From contig OZ022508.1 of the NCBI GenBank assembly GCA_963989385.1, positions 32,882,166-32,946,165 on the forward strand: a DNA stretch of 64,000 bases. Direction: 5' to 3'. The notes beneath the pieces are model-generated. The model made no database searches, had not been told where the DNA came from, and was given only the letters and a program-made list of their open reading frames with translations. Shown here piece after piece: positions 54,341 to 64,000 of the stretch. The translations under genes and the position numbers were made by a program. The stretch comes from Ctena decussata. Taxonomy: Eukaryota; Mollusca; Bivalvia; Lucinida; Lucinidae. Numbering within the stretch: position 1 is the first letter of the stretch; each line of letters begins with the position of its first letter.

Positions 54341-54641
54341 TTCCGCCAATTTTCGCTTCCTGCAGAGACTGTACATCATATTTGGCTTCCGCCGAGACTG
54401 TCCGCGAACTCTTGCTTCCTGCCGAGACTTCTGTACATGATAAATGGCTTCCTGCAGAGACTGTCCGTGTGATTCTGCTTCCTGCCGAGGCTCTCGGCAG
54501 GAAGCAGAATCACGCGGACAGTCTCGGCAGGAAGCCATTTCTCGAGGACAGTAGTCTCGGCAGGAAGCAAGAGTTCGCGGACAGTCTCGGTGGAAGCCAA
54601 ATATGACGGACAGTCTCTGCAGGAAGCGAAAATTGGCGAAA
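54341..54641. mobile_element. FB-H fold-back element, copy 2
   Basis: Ends TTCCGCCAATTTTCGCTTCC and its complement. The 30 bp GAGACTGTCCG / CTTCCTGC units and centre CTGCCGAGGCTCTCGGCAG match 2046-2357. Flanking variants of TTTCTACTCGTA.A.AGCAATAA (54316 and 54659) may be a direct repeat from insertion. Confidence 0.8.
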
Positions 54642-55342
54642 TCGATAAAACCCTGTGATTTCTACTCGTAAATAGCAATAATACAAGCTTCAGAATAGGA
54701 ACAAGAGCGAAGCACACCTTTAACCTGGAAGAACAAGAACAAGTTGGCTTCGTCATTTTTTGTTTCCCGTCCAATACAGTCTGTAAGTTGTAATGTCTGT
54801 TTGTTGAATATGGGCTTTTTGTTTTAAGAGGTGTTTGTTTTGTTGTAACGAACTCGGGTTTTACAAATTTCGCACCCAAACTTCAAAATATAACCACCGC
54901 GCGTAGGAAAGTTTACAGTGTTTAACTTGTAACAGATATACCGACATCAAAAGTTAAAGGACAGACGAGATAAATTGCGTGACTTTGTTATTAATTGGTT
55001 TGTTTTGTAGTAACCTTAACTTGAGAAAGCAGAACGACTTTATAATAGGCCGAGTAATGTCGTGAGAATGTAGTTTGTCCAGCGTTTATGTTGCCATAGG
55101 GTCAGTGGCCTTCCGCGATTAAATATAGTTCAGTCTTGTCCTTATGTGACCGCAGGTTGCAGAGTCCGAGTGCTTTGAAAGCAAGGTAAAACAGTACACA
55201 GGCCAAATCCTCAGCAGATAGTGGTATACAAGGGCAGCTTTATAAGATCTTCTTCAAACACAATAATGCATTTGTATTCTCTCCTGCTTTAGAAGCATAC
55301 ACAGAATAAAGAACAGACAGCGTTATAAACATCACAAAGAAC

Positions 55343-55478
55343 TGGGGTCGTATTTATAAAATGACTGAAGTCGCTGCTATGCTGTTGCTAAGACAGAATT
55401 TCTATGAAGGAGAAATTTCACAACTATGAAATTTGCTCTGGAGGAACAGTCTGAAAAAGTTTTATCAATACGACCCCA
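55343..55478. mobile_element. FB-G element, one-armed derivative
   Basis: Starts GGGGTCGTATTTATAAAATG and ends TCAATACGACCCC. The left arm to GGAGGAACAGTCTGAAAAAG matches 60189-60300, but most of the right arm is deleted. Confidence 0.78.
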
Positions 55479-55958
55479 GCTAGATTTGGATATTTTATTT
55501 CAGAAAAAAGAGCTAGCAACGTTGAAAAGAAAATTCGTACGATTGGACTTGGGCCATGTAAACCTTGACAGATGTAAGTCTGTCAACTGAAAAGATTTTT
55601 TTTCAGTTGCATAATGTCGTTTATGTATATTTACCATCAGGTGCTCAATCTTTGATCTTATCTATTCTAAAAGTAACAAAATGCAAATTACGACATTATG
55701 GAATTAAGGTGAAGATATGCAACTCGAGAACAGTCGCTATGCCTGAGCAACACGCGAGTCTTTGCTATATCTAAAGCATATGAATTTATATATATCTTTA
55801 TTGTTTGCATAATTATATCTCCAAAACGGGTATCCAGTCTAAAAAGGATTAAGAAGGCAATCGTACGATCAGACTTGAGACTTTGCTGACATTTTAAGTA
55901 AATACAGAACATATAAGATTGTTAATTTAGAAGGAATTGGGGCGATTAAGAACACATT

Positions 55959-56196
55959 TGAGCCGCGACACGAGAAAACCAACAATGTGGTTGTGCGCCC
56001 AGTGCAGACTCAGATCAGCCTGGGAATCCGCTAAAATTGATTAGACCCTACATTAAGTGCTCAAAGTGTAGCTAAGGGTCTAAGCTACCTCTATGCGGAC
56101 AGCGAAGACTCTGATCAGACTGAGCGGATGCCCAGGCTGATCTGAGTCTGCGCTGGGCGCACAGGCACATTGTTGGTTTTGTCGCGTCGCGGCTCA
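55959..56196. mobile_element. FB-A fold-back element, copy 6
   Basis: 238 bp, with ATTT directly outside both GAGCC / GGCTC ends. Arms TGAGCCGCGACACGAGAAAA and TTTTGTCGCGTCGCGGCTCA. Confidence 0.88.
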
Positions 56197-56698
56197 TTTG
56201 TACTATTACACTTGGGTCTTAGTGCTTTGTTGCATTCAAGCATATACAAAAACAGAACAGACAGCGTTATACATTACGAAACCCTTTGCACGACTGGGGT
56301 GAAGCTTTTACTACATTTGAAGCAACTACAGAAAACAAGGCAGACAGTGTTATACATTTAGAAGGCGTTTGTACGTTAACACTGCAGACTTAGCTGCATT
56401 TCAAGCATGTACAAGAACTGTAAGAAACAGAAAACAGACAGCGTTATACTTCAAACGGCATTTGTTCGACTGAACATAAGATTTTCATGCATACGGAAAA
56501 CACTACAGTCAACGCATACATTAAGAAGTTTCCTCGATTATACTCGAGACTTTGTTGCATTTCTACCATATGCAGAAAACATAACACACAACAGTATACA
56601 TAAAGATGGCCTTTGTACGATTACACTTAAGATTTGGCTACGTATCAAGCAGATACAAAAAAACAGTACAAATACCATTATGCATTACGAAGAACAGC

Positions 56699-56762
56699 TA
56701 GACTCTTCTTCATAGGGATTAGACTACATCAAAAATCTAGCCTAATTCTATGAAGAAGGACC
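56699..56762. repeat. Imperfect palindrome
   Basis: TCTTCTTCATAGGGATTAGACT and AGCCTAATTCTATGAAGAAG around ACATCAAAAATCT. Confidence 0.65.
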
Positions 56763-57559
56763 TGGGCTAGTGCTCTTTATTATGTGAAACCGAAGTTTGC
56801 TTGAATGGTTTTATGATTTAAGTGACCATGAAAACCAACTCTTCTAACTGGTATTTAATACATTCAGTCAAAAGACTATTAAATAAACATCAATTTATTA
56901 TAAACCAATTTATGAATTTATTTATTCACTATCTTATGAATGCTAATGAGCTATGCCAGCCGAAAAAGTAACTTTTCGCATGGGTACAGCCCATATTGCA
57001 TATAGAACCCAGATACAATGTAGGAGTGTTGTCGATGTTGTCGATGAAATGTATCGATGTTCAGAAAGCCGTGTCCAAACTGGCTGTGTGAAGAAGTGGA
57101 CAGCGAAGACTGGATTTCGACTTTGTTGTTACAGTAATACTAGATTTGTATTTTTCAAAATATACAGCTATAACGTGTCTCGAGCGACCAGAGAAGACTC
57201 GAATGATCACAGGCATTTATAAGGACTTGAAACTCATATTGTACAGTTATCATTCCCTAATATCTATAGATGATACATGAAAATAGGGAATACTCTGATA
57301 AGACGGAGCAAATGAGAAGACTGTCCAGAGTGTAGTCAGGAGGTATCGTTTCTCATGCCGGGGCTCAAACTGTCAGCCCGGAGCAAGAGTCAAACACCTC
57401 TTCTGAATGAAAACTGACCTCAAATTACCCCGAGGTATCCCAAATCATTATCAGGTGTTAAACAGATAGTCAAATTATGACAGGAGTTGATAAATGGTTT
57501 ATCCAACTTTCTTTGCCTCATGTGGCTGAAAATTACCTGTCAATTCGAAAATAATAAAC

Positions 57560-57797
57560 TGAGCTGCGACACGAGAAAACCAACAAAATGGTTGTGCGCC
57601 CACCGCAGACTCAGATCAGCTTGGGCATTCTCCCAGTCGGATCAATCTCTACGCTAAGTGCTGAAATGGTAGCTAAAGGTCTAAGCTACCTCCATGCGGA
57701 CAGCGAAGACTCTGATCAGACTGGGCGGATGCCCAGGCTGATCTGATTCTGTGCTGGACGCACATCCACTTTGTTGGTTTTGTCGTGTCGCGGCTCA
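57560..57797. mobile_element. FB-A fold-back element, copy 7
   Basis: 238 bp, with TGAGCTGCGACACGAGAAAA at the left and TTTTGTCGTGTCGCGGCTCA at the right. Confidence 0.88.
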
Positions 57798-59136
57798 ATT
57801 AGCCTCGTTCTGGTAAAGCCTGTCGAAAGACTACTGCGGACGCTCTTCTTGAGACCAGACTTGTCAAAGGAGGCACAGTTGGTTCTAATGGTATGGCAAC
57901 GATAATTGCACATATACTTATTTGGGCACAAGCATGCGCTGACCTGGCATGCGGAACCCACATAGAGCTTAAAGACTGGTTTTCTTATGATATGGTGCCC
58001 CAGATGTTGACTGTCAAAAGAAAGTGAAAATCGTCCTCAGCGTAACGCATCATATGCAGATTTTCTTTGATTTTACGCTGGCCAGAGACTCTTTTGCTTG
58101 TTTTAACTATCATTGTTCCCCAGTGTTTCTTTGTATGAGTGACCAGCATGAATTCTAATTTTGCTAAAATACTACTTGGACAGCTCTGGTTTTTTGGTCT
58201 GTTAGGGTTTTGTCGGATAAGGTATTTGCTTTACCTATGCTCGCAACAATATGTAACGTTTGGACAATTTTCCAAAGTAATGATATATCGAGCCCGGTGC
58301 TGGTCAATGACCTAGACTTCAGGCACCAGTAAACAATATCTATTCACAGTTAATTCTAAAATTATAGAGATGGTGTTGGATGTGCCTGCAGATTAACATA
58401 CTGTGCCCACAAAATTAGTCACACGACTAGTGGACCGTTTCAACCGTCAGTCCGAACAGACGTGTTTGCCGAAGAAGTATCCCTATTATATGGGTTTAAA
58501 CCAGTCCCAAATATTGTCTGCGACAGAGCCAAGTGGGCTGACGGTGCAGAATGCATTAACAGGGACTTAAATGCTCAGCAGCCACAACACTTTGAAACAA
58601 CGTCGTCTTATGGAACGGCGTAATCCGTATAAAAGCTTTGTGTGCCCGAATACTTGTATCCGCCGAATTAGCATTCCAAGTTACAGGTTTATCCCCCTTT
58701 TAGATCGCAAAAATGTACCGAGAGGTAAGAAGATTTGGTCTTATCTTCTAATGCACATCATAGTTGCCAAAATATTACTTGGGATAACAATTATATATTT
58801 TGTTCAACCTCGAAAATATGTTTTGAACAATCCAATCTTGCGACAGTTCGGACTGGAATAAAGTCTAATTATACATTACCTGTCTCAGAAACTGTCAGTA
58901 TGTCATTAAAAACTGATATGCTACTTCAAAAGCGGAAACTAACGGCTCTGCATACATGCATAGGGAGGACAAATTCCTCTTTTTATTCTTTATAGCAGAC
59001 CAACAAGATAGTGCTCTATATGCATTAATTTAGCAGCATATTTCATATGAATATGCTCAATCGTTTGAATTAGCTATGATTTTTAATATTTACATTTTTA
59101 AATTATCTGGGTTCGTAATAAAACTCATTAAAACTA

Positions 59137-59161
59137 CCCCCCCCCCCCCCCCCCCCCCCCC
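59137..59161. repeat. C homopolymer tract
   Basis: A 25 bp C run. Confidence 0.9.
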
Positions 59162-59214
59162 TGGAGATAATTTCATTAACTAAATCAGCAGATGCGATTT
59201 TCCATGCAGGAGAG

Positions 59215-59426
59215 TTAAACTCTTTAAGCATCAAAAAGCAGACGACAAAATTTACGTCTGCAAAAATTCAAAAAATGCCTCGTCGAAGACATGTCATATT
59301 GAGAATTCAAAGACTAGAGGGCAAACAGTGTAGATCTAGATGAGGCGGCTCATTATGAGCCGCCTCATCGGGAGCTACGCTGTTTGCAAATTCTGCTAAT
59401 TTCGTCACTGGTGCTTGAAGAGTTAA
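59215..59426. mobile_element. FB-B fold-back element, copy 5 (opposite orientation)
   Basis: TTAA at both ends, CTCTTTAAGCA and TGCTTGAAGAG inside them. Hairpin GCAAACAGTGTAGATCTAGA...TACGCTGTTTGC (59321-59387) around TCATTATGA. The asymmetric arm (GCAGACGACAAAATTTACGT) is on the left, so it is inverted relative to copies 3 and 4. Confidence 0.85.
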
Positions 59427-59511
59427 CCTGAATTAGACTACATACATCGTTGGAAATATAGCTTAAACCAAAAATAATGCAAACGAATGATTGGTTTTTC
59501 GACCTCACTTA

Positions 59512-59722
59512 TACAGTCAACTCTCGATATCTCAAAGTCAAATTCATCTCAAAATACTGATATCTCAAAGGCAATTTTCTGATTCCAGAAACTTTACTTT
59601 GAGATACCAGTAGTTTGAGACAGCTGGAGTTCAAATGTAAAGAAAAATAGGAAATGTGTCATAACTATATTAATGTATATAAGAGAACTTTGAGATTTCA
59701 GTGTTTGAGATAACTAGCATCA
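59512..59722. mobile_element. FB-E fold-back element
   Basis: Starts ACAGTCAACTCTCGATATCT. The core TTTTCTGATTCCAGAAA is a weaker hairpin than in other copies, and the right end (GAGATAACTAGC) is worn. Confidence 0.72.
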
Positions 59723-59851
59723 TCTATATGGTCTGACAACTTATGAACAATAAAGACTCTGATCATCTGCACACAATAATATTCGTTTGTCACATTCTAC
59801 TATATACTATACCAACAATACAAGAAAACACAAAATTAAGCACGAAATATT

Positions 59852-60090
59852 TGAGTCGCGACGCGACAAAACCAACAAAGTGGTTGTGCGCCCAGCGCAG
59901 ACTCAGATCAGCCTGGGCATCCGCCCAGTCTGATCAGAGTCTTCGCTGTCCGTATGGAGGTAGCTCGGACCCTTAGCTACCCTTTAAGCGGTAAGCGAAG
60001 AGTCTGATCAAATTTGGCAGAAACCCAGGTTGATCTGAGTCTGCGCTGGGTGCACAACCACTTTGCTGGTTTATATCGTGTCACGGCTCA
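59852..60090. mobile_element. FB-A fold-back element, copy 8
   Basis: 239 bp, with TGAGTCGCGACGCGACAAAA at the left and ATATCGTGTCACGGCTCA at the right; ATTT outside both ends. Confidence 0.87.
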
Positions 60091-60095
60091 TTTCG

Positions 60096-60188
60096 TTATG
60101 AGCAAGGTATACACTGATAAGAATGGTATAAAATAGTTATACCATAGTTTGTCTACCTCTACTGGATGAGGTTTCCGTAAAGCTCTAG
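60096..60188. mobile_element. FB-J remnant, copy 3
   Basis: AGCAAGGTATACACTGATAA, GAATGGTATAAAATAGTT and CCATAGTTTGTC follow the order at 22400-22465. The second palindrome is largely lost. It lies between an FB-A and an FB-G element. Confidence 0.6.
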
Positions 60189-60408
60189 GGTCGTATTTAT
60201 AAAACGACTTAAGTGGTTGCTAAGCTGTTGCTAAGGCAACATTTCTTTGAAGGAGATTCCTTACAACCATGAAATTTACTCTGGAGGAACAGTCTGAAAA
60301 AGACTGTTCCTCCAGAGCAAATTTCATAGTTGTAAGAAAACTCCTTTATAGAAATTAAGCCTTGGCAACAGCATAGCAACCACTTAAGTGCTTTTATAAA
60401 TACGACCC
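60189..60408. mobile_element. FB-G fold-back element, full palindrome
   Basis: About 105 bp arms from GGTCGTATTTATAAA to TTTATAAATACGACC. Inner arms GGAGGAACAGTCT / AGACTGTTCCTCC are perfect around GAAAA. Mid-arm GTGGTTGCTA.GCTGTTGC pairs with GCAACAGCATAGCAACCAC. Confidence 0.85.
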
Positions 60409-61256
60409 CAGATCTGAGTCCATGCTCGGCATTTATCTCGTGCTGCGGCAAACTCAAAGAACATTATAGCTTGTCCGGGTTTGTGTCTTTTTTGTCGTTT
60501 TGAATATGAAACGCATATACATTAACCATAGTGACACGTATACGACCCATTTAATTAAATGCAAATATTTTGAAAACTAATATGTGGGACGTCACCCGAA
60601 ACGTATCTTGTCTAAGTATGGGCTCACGATAAGCATTAATAATTTTGGTGATAAGTAGTATCTTTGTTAAATTAATTTCTTCCACAAAACGTTTTTGTGG
60701 AATCCACTAAAACGGCACATACTTTTGAAATAAAATGCGGTGTCGAACCGCAACAGAAATCGCAGATGAGTTTGTTGGATTCCTTCTAACAGAGCTGGTT
60801 GATTTGTGGCTCTGGGTACATGTATAGAAGGAACTTTCAACGCAAGCTATTACATGTATAGACTCCCGACGCCAAGTGGGGCCTGAAATGGATAGGTTCC
60901 TCGGGACCTCCTTTGCAGCCCCATTACGGGAAAACAAACACAATCAACAGCGACGACTGTTATATGGAAGTTGCAGACCACTAAACTGCTTGGCCGGAAC
61001 TTAAATAAATACTACACGTGTGTACAAGAGATTTGTATATTTCCATGTTCTGTTTTTGAAAGAATTTTGTATCTTTCTTAGAATATCCAAGTTAATGACT
61101 GTTTATCAGTATCAAGATTTAAGCATGGCCAAACATAAAAAAGGCCTGAAGGATGCTTTTTAAAGAACGTTTTGTCAACAGACTACATTCTAAACACAGA
61201 TAACAGAAGGATGGCAACTTCGGATCCTGTGAAAATTGTCACTTTTTATGTTAGCA

Positions 61257-61361
61257 GTATAGGCTGTCACTATGGCCTCATCGACCGGAGACTAAGTCCG
61301 CACGGTCGATGGTGCGGACTTAGTCTCCGGTCGATGAGGCCAGAGTGACAGCCTGTACTAC
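61257..61361. repeat. Near-perfect palindrome (about 47 bp arms)
   Basis: AGGCTGTCACTATGGCCTCA, TCGACCGGAGACTAAGTCCGCA and complements surround CGGTCGATGG. One inner mismatch is visible. The loop CGGTCGATG itself resembles part of the arm. Confidence 0.88.
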
Positions 61362-62702
61362 TCATATTTTAATATTAATCAGAATAGAATAATGTTTAAA
61401 CCAACTAAATGTATGTATACAGATCAAGTTTATGTCATATGCATATGCAATAGTGCAGCTGACTGTATTTAAGCATTGAAATAAATTATGGAAAGGACCA
61501 TAAAAACAAGAACATCGAGAGCTCTCGCAAGCAGGTAACAAATTACTAAAGACTGCTGCAGCTACAAAGAACAGGTGCTTGCAGGAAACCAAGTGATAAA
61601 TGATTGTTACTGAAAGAAATTGTCTTTCTGCAAATATCTGAGAAACAAGTTTGTCTTTGTTCTTTCAATGGATCAAGAACAGTAGAACCATTCTGGTGAA
61701 GCATTCCAAAATGTTGGAATTATGGTATTAAATGTGGTAATTGCTTAACCAATATATTCTGTCATAAGCAGAAATACCAGAAGGAGTAGATTAACATTAG
61801 TCCATAGATTCAATACGGAACAAGCAAGTGCTGCTTATCTACTATAATGTCTGTCTGCCTATCTGTTTGTCTGTCTGTCTAGCATGTTCGTTCATTTTTA
61901 TCGTCTTCATTCGAAAAAAAGGCGAAAAACATGGCGGTGTATAACTATACTCCTCACAACTAACTACGACTATTTCTTTATTTTATCATACTATTTTTTT
62001 TTCTAAAAACGCACTGTACTATGGTAACATTGAAAATGAGACAAGATGAACACCAAAGCAACTATCATTTCAGAAAAGAGACAACTTCAATGGATACACT
62101 TCCAATGTATGTTATATTTTTCCGACCATGACCCGGACTTTCCCGAACGAAAACAGCCTATTACTTAACTGGAAGAAATTGAACCACGAGACATATGGTT
62201 GCAAACTGACGTCAAAGAGCTACAATGTGCACTGTCCTAAATGCAAATCTAAGCTTTTTTTCTTCATAAAAACATCACAGGTGCCCTTCCGACTCGCATG
62301 AATACCTTAAATGTGGTTATATAGGTTACATAAATCTTTTTGTAAAGAAATGTTAAGTTGTGAAATGGATGGGCCTTATCTGATCTATCGTGTTATGAAT
62401 ATAAACATTTAGATGGGCAATGAGTTAGCGATTTTTATTTAATGTGTTTATTAAATAGTGTCTCTGAATATAAATATTACTTACAATACATTTCACAATA
62501 GGCCATGCTCTGAACACTTTCGAAAATGACCTGAATATTCATAGACATATGTTCTTGTTTTACATGTATTTTATTTAGCAGCCCTCCGATAAAAGCTACT
62601 TTAGTATGCGAACAAGCTAGACTAGGAGAAAATAGGGCATTTTCGTGGTCTATAAAGAGTATTCATCTTTACTAATATGTATGTAGATTTTTCAAGATTC
62701 TC

Positions 62703-62776
62703 TTGCGAACAGCGGAGATTCTGATCAGACTGCACAGAACTGCAGGCTAAACTGAGACTTCGCTATTCGCACAGGT
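62703..62776. mobile_element. FB-C-like element
   Basis: GCGAACAGCGGAGATTCTGATCAGACTGCACAG...CAGGCTAAACTGAGACTTCGC.ATTCGCAC. Related, more worn versions lie at 40198-40265 and 3651-3700. Confidence 0.5.
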
Positions 62777-62809
62777 CATATGGTATCCTTTTATATGGCG
62801 GAGCTGATT

Positions 62810-63047
62810 TGAGCCTTGTCACGAGAAAACCAACAATATGGTTGTGCGCCCAGGGCAGACTCAGATCAGCCTGAGCATCCGCCCTATTTGATCAGACTCT
62901 TGGTTAAGTGCTCAAAGGGTAGCTTAGGGTCTAAGCTACCTCCATGCGGACAGTGAAGACTCTGATCAGACTGGGTTGATGCCCAGGCTGATCTGAGTCT
63001 GCGCTGGGCGCACAACCACATTGTTGGTTTTGTCGTGTCGCGGCTCA
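62810..63047. mobile_element. FB-A fold-back element, copy 9
   Basis: 238 bp, with TGAGCCTTGTCACGAGAAAA at the left and TTTTGTCGTGTCGCGGCTCA at the right; ATTT outside both ends. Confidence 0.88.
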
Positions 63048-63198
63048 TTTGTATTTTGAAGATATTTATCTTGATAATATTAAATATCAGTAATCATTTT
63101 AGACATAAGTATTTGTAAATTTAACTATGGTTAAAAGTATGTGGTATGTCATTTTGACACGCTGCCAAACAGAATGTTGTTTTCAAAGAAAAATGCCA

Positions 63199-63200
<2 letters not shown>

Positions 63201-63232
<32 letters not shown>
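63201..63232. repeat. T homopolymer tract
   Basis: A 32 bp T run. Confidence 0.95.
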
Positions 63233-63235
<3 letters not shown>

Positions 63236-63516
63236 TTTTTTAAGTGTCATAACACGACTTATATTATTCTATTTTACTGAACATCAAAGCCCTAAATTCA
63301 AGAATATGAAAAATAACGACACCTTTCTTTAAAAACTTTATCACTCTATTTCACATTTATTTGCAATGCAGTATTCAATACGAGTTTTATTTTGCAGTTA
63401 CAATATATACCGCAAGAAGCTGGACATCCCTATATTTACATAAATTTCAGTAATACATTCCATCACTGAAGCAACTGGACCAGCCAGCATGCTATAATGT
63501 TTTATATAATTATTGT

Positions 63517-63584
63517 CAAACAGCGGAGAAACAGGTCTGCCAGTTCCTGAGGAGCAGTCTGATTTTGGTCTACACTGTTAATGC
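63517..63584. mobile_element. FB-C fold-back element (worn)
   Basis: CAAACAGCGGAGAAACAGGTCTGCCAG, TTCCTGAGGAGCAGTCTGAT, TTTGGTCTACACTGTT. Confidence 0.6.
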
Positions 63585-64000
63585 AGTTTTGTCGATCCGA
63601 ATGTCTATTGTTAATAGGGTATGCAATAAATTAGTATCGAAATGACAGTAAAATTGCCATTACTATGTTTTCAAACGTTGGTCTGAAGCATCTACCTCGT
63701 AGGTCTATTTTTCAAAAGAAAAGTAAATCGACTATCCTTTTCAATAACCTTTTGTACAGTAAAAATGCTCACCCTGAAGAGTATGCACTAAACATTGTAA
63801 ATCTTATGATGGAAGGAATAGCGCAACTGTAGGTTTTAGGGAGCATGAAGCCGAAGGTTGTGAAAACTGTGGTAAGTAAAGAATAATGCTGACTCACTTT
63901 GAAGAATTTCACGACCACATACGAAGTTATGTGCCATAAAAAGTCATAAAGAAGTGGTATATTGTCTGAAATTAAATCGTAAGCGAGAAAGTTACTGGGT

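Larger units (their letters stand above)
41572..64000. other. Upstream or intergenic DNA, repeat-rich, no intact gene recognised
   Basis: Beyond the promoter region I find no exon with a recognisable domain apart from the weak C1q-like trace at 47.6 kb. Stretches with nothing I can name are 43195-44140, 46815-47370, 47910-48355, 48430-49100, 49680-50330, 51710-52050, 52870-53750, 54660-55340, 57800-59130, 60411-61250, 61365-62700, 63050-63200 and 63590-64000. Open frames of 60-125 codons there lack domain signatures. Confidence 0.6.

Noticed and set aside
54376..54879. 167-codon minus-strand reading frame
   Set aside because: More than half of it is the FB-H palindrome; the residues repeat the 30 bp unit and no domain is visible.

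Overview
This window is animal nuclear DNA, most likely from a bivalve mollusc (a venerid-type clam is my best guess, from the style of the repeats; I could not run a search). It is AT-rich, gene-poor and packed with short interspersed elements, palindromic fold-back elements, minisatellites and microsatellites. There are no operons and no prokaryotic signals. I see no complete transposase or reverse transcriptase, so the mobile DNA visible here is essentially all non-autonomous.

One gene is clear. It lies on the minus strand and fills the left two thirds of the window. Six coding exons (40811-40892, 12707-12912, 8896-9018, 8317-8455, 6972-7106, 53-225) join through GT-AG introns with matching phases into one open frame of 286 codons that runs off the left edge. 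The product is a secreted protein: a signal peptide, a complete F5/8 type C (discoidin) domain, then most of a second one with an RGDS motif. Intron 1 is about 27.9 kb and holds many of the repeats. I recognise no other intact gene. There is a zinc-finger remnant inside an 833 bp hAT-like element (28968-29800) and a weak C1q-like remnant near 47.6 kb.

Layout: 1-12912 holds five exons plus introns with fold-back elements. 12913-40810 is intron 1, with two tRNA-derived SINE families, a SINE nested in a fold-back element, the hAT-like element, a rearranged repeat pair (27.9 and 31.4 kb), several perfect or near-perfect palindromes and a 40 bp minisatellite (39049-39403). 40811-41571 holds the signal-peptide exon and a plausible promoter. 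41572-64000 is upstream or intergenic DNA with another SINE, many fold-back elements and an old decayed tandem array (45.2-46.8 kb).

The notable non-genic signal is the number of distinct palindromic families. I label them FB-A to FB-J plus singletons. FB-A has nine copies of almost constant length (about 238 bp). Several families carry the same short word, AGATCAGMCTG or its complement, in their arms although their ends differ, which suggests a related group of hairpin elements.
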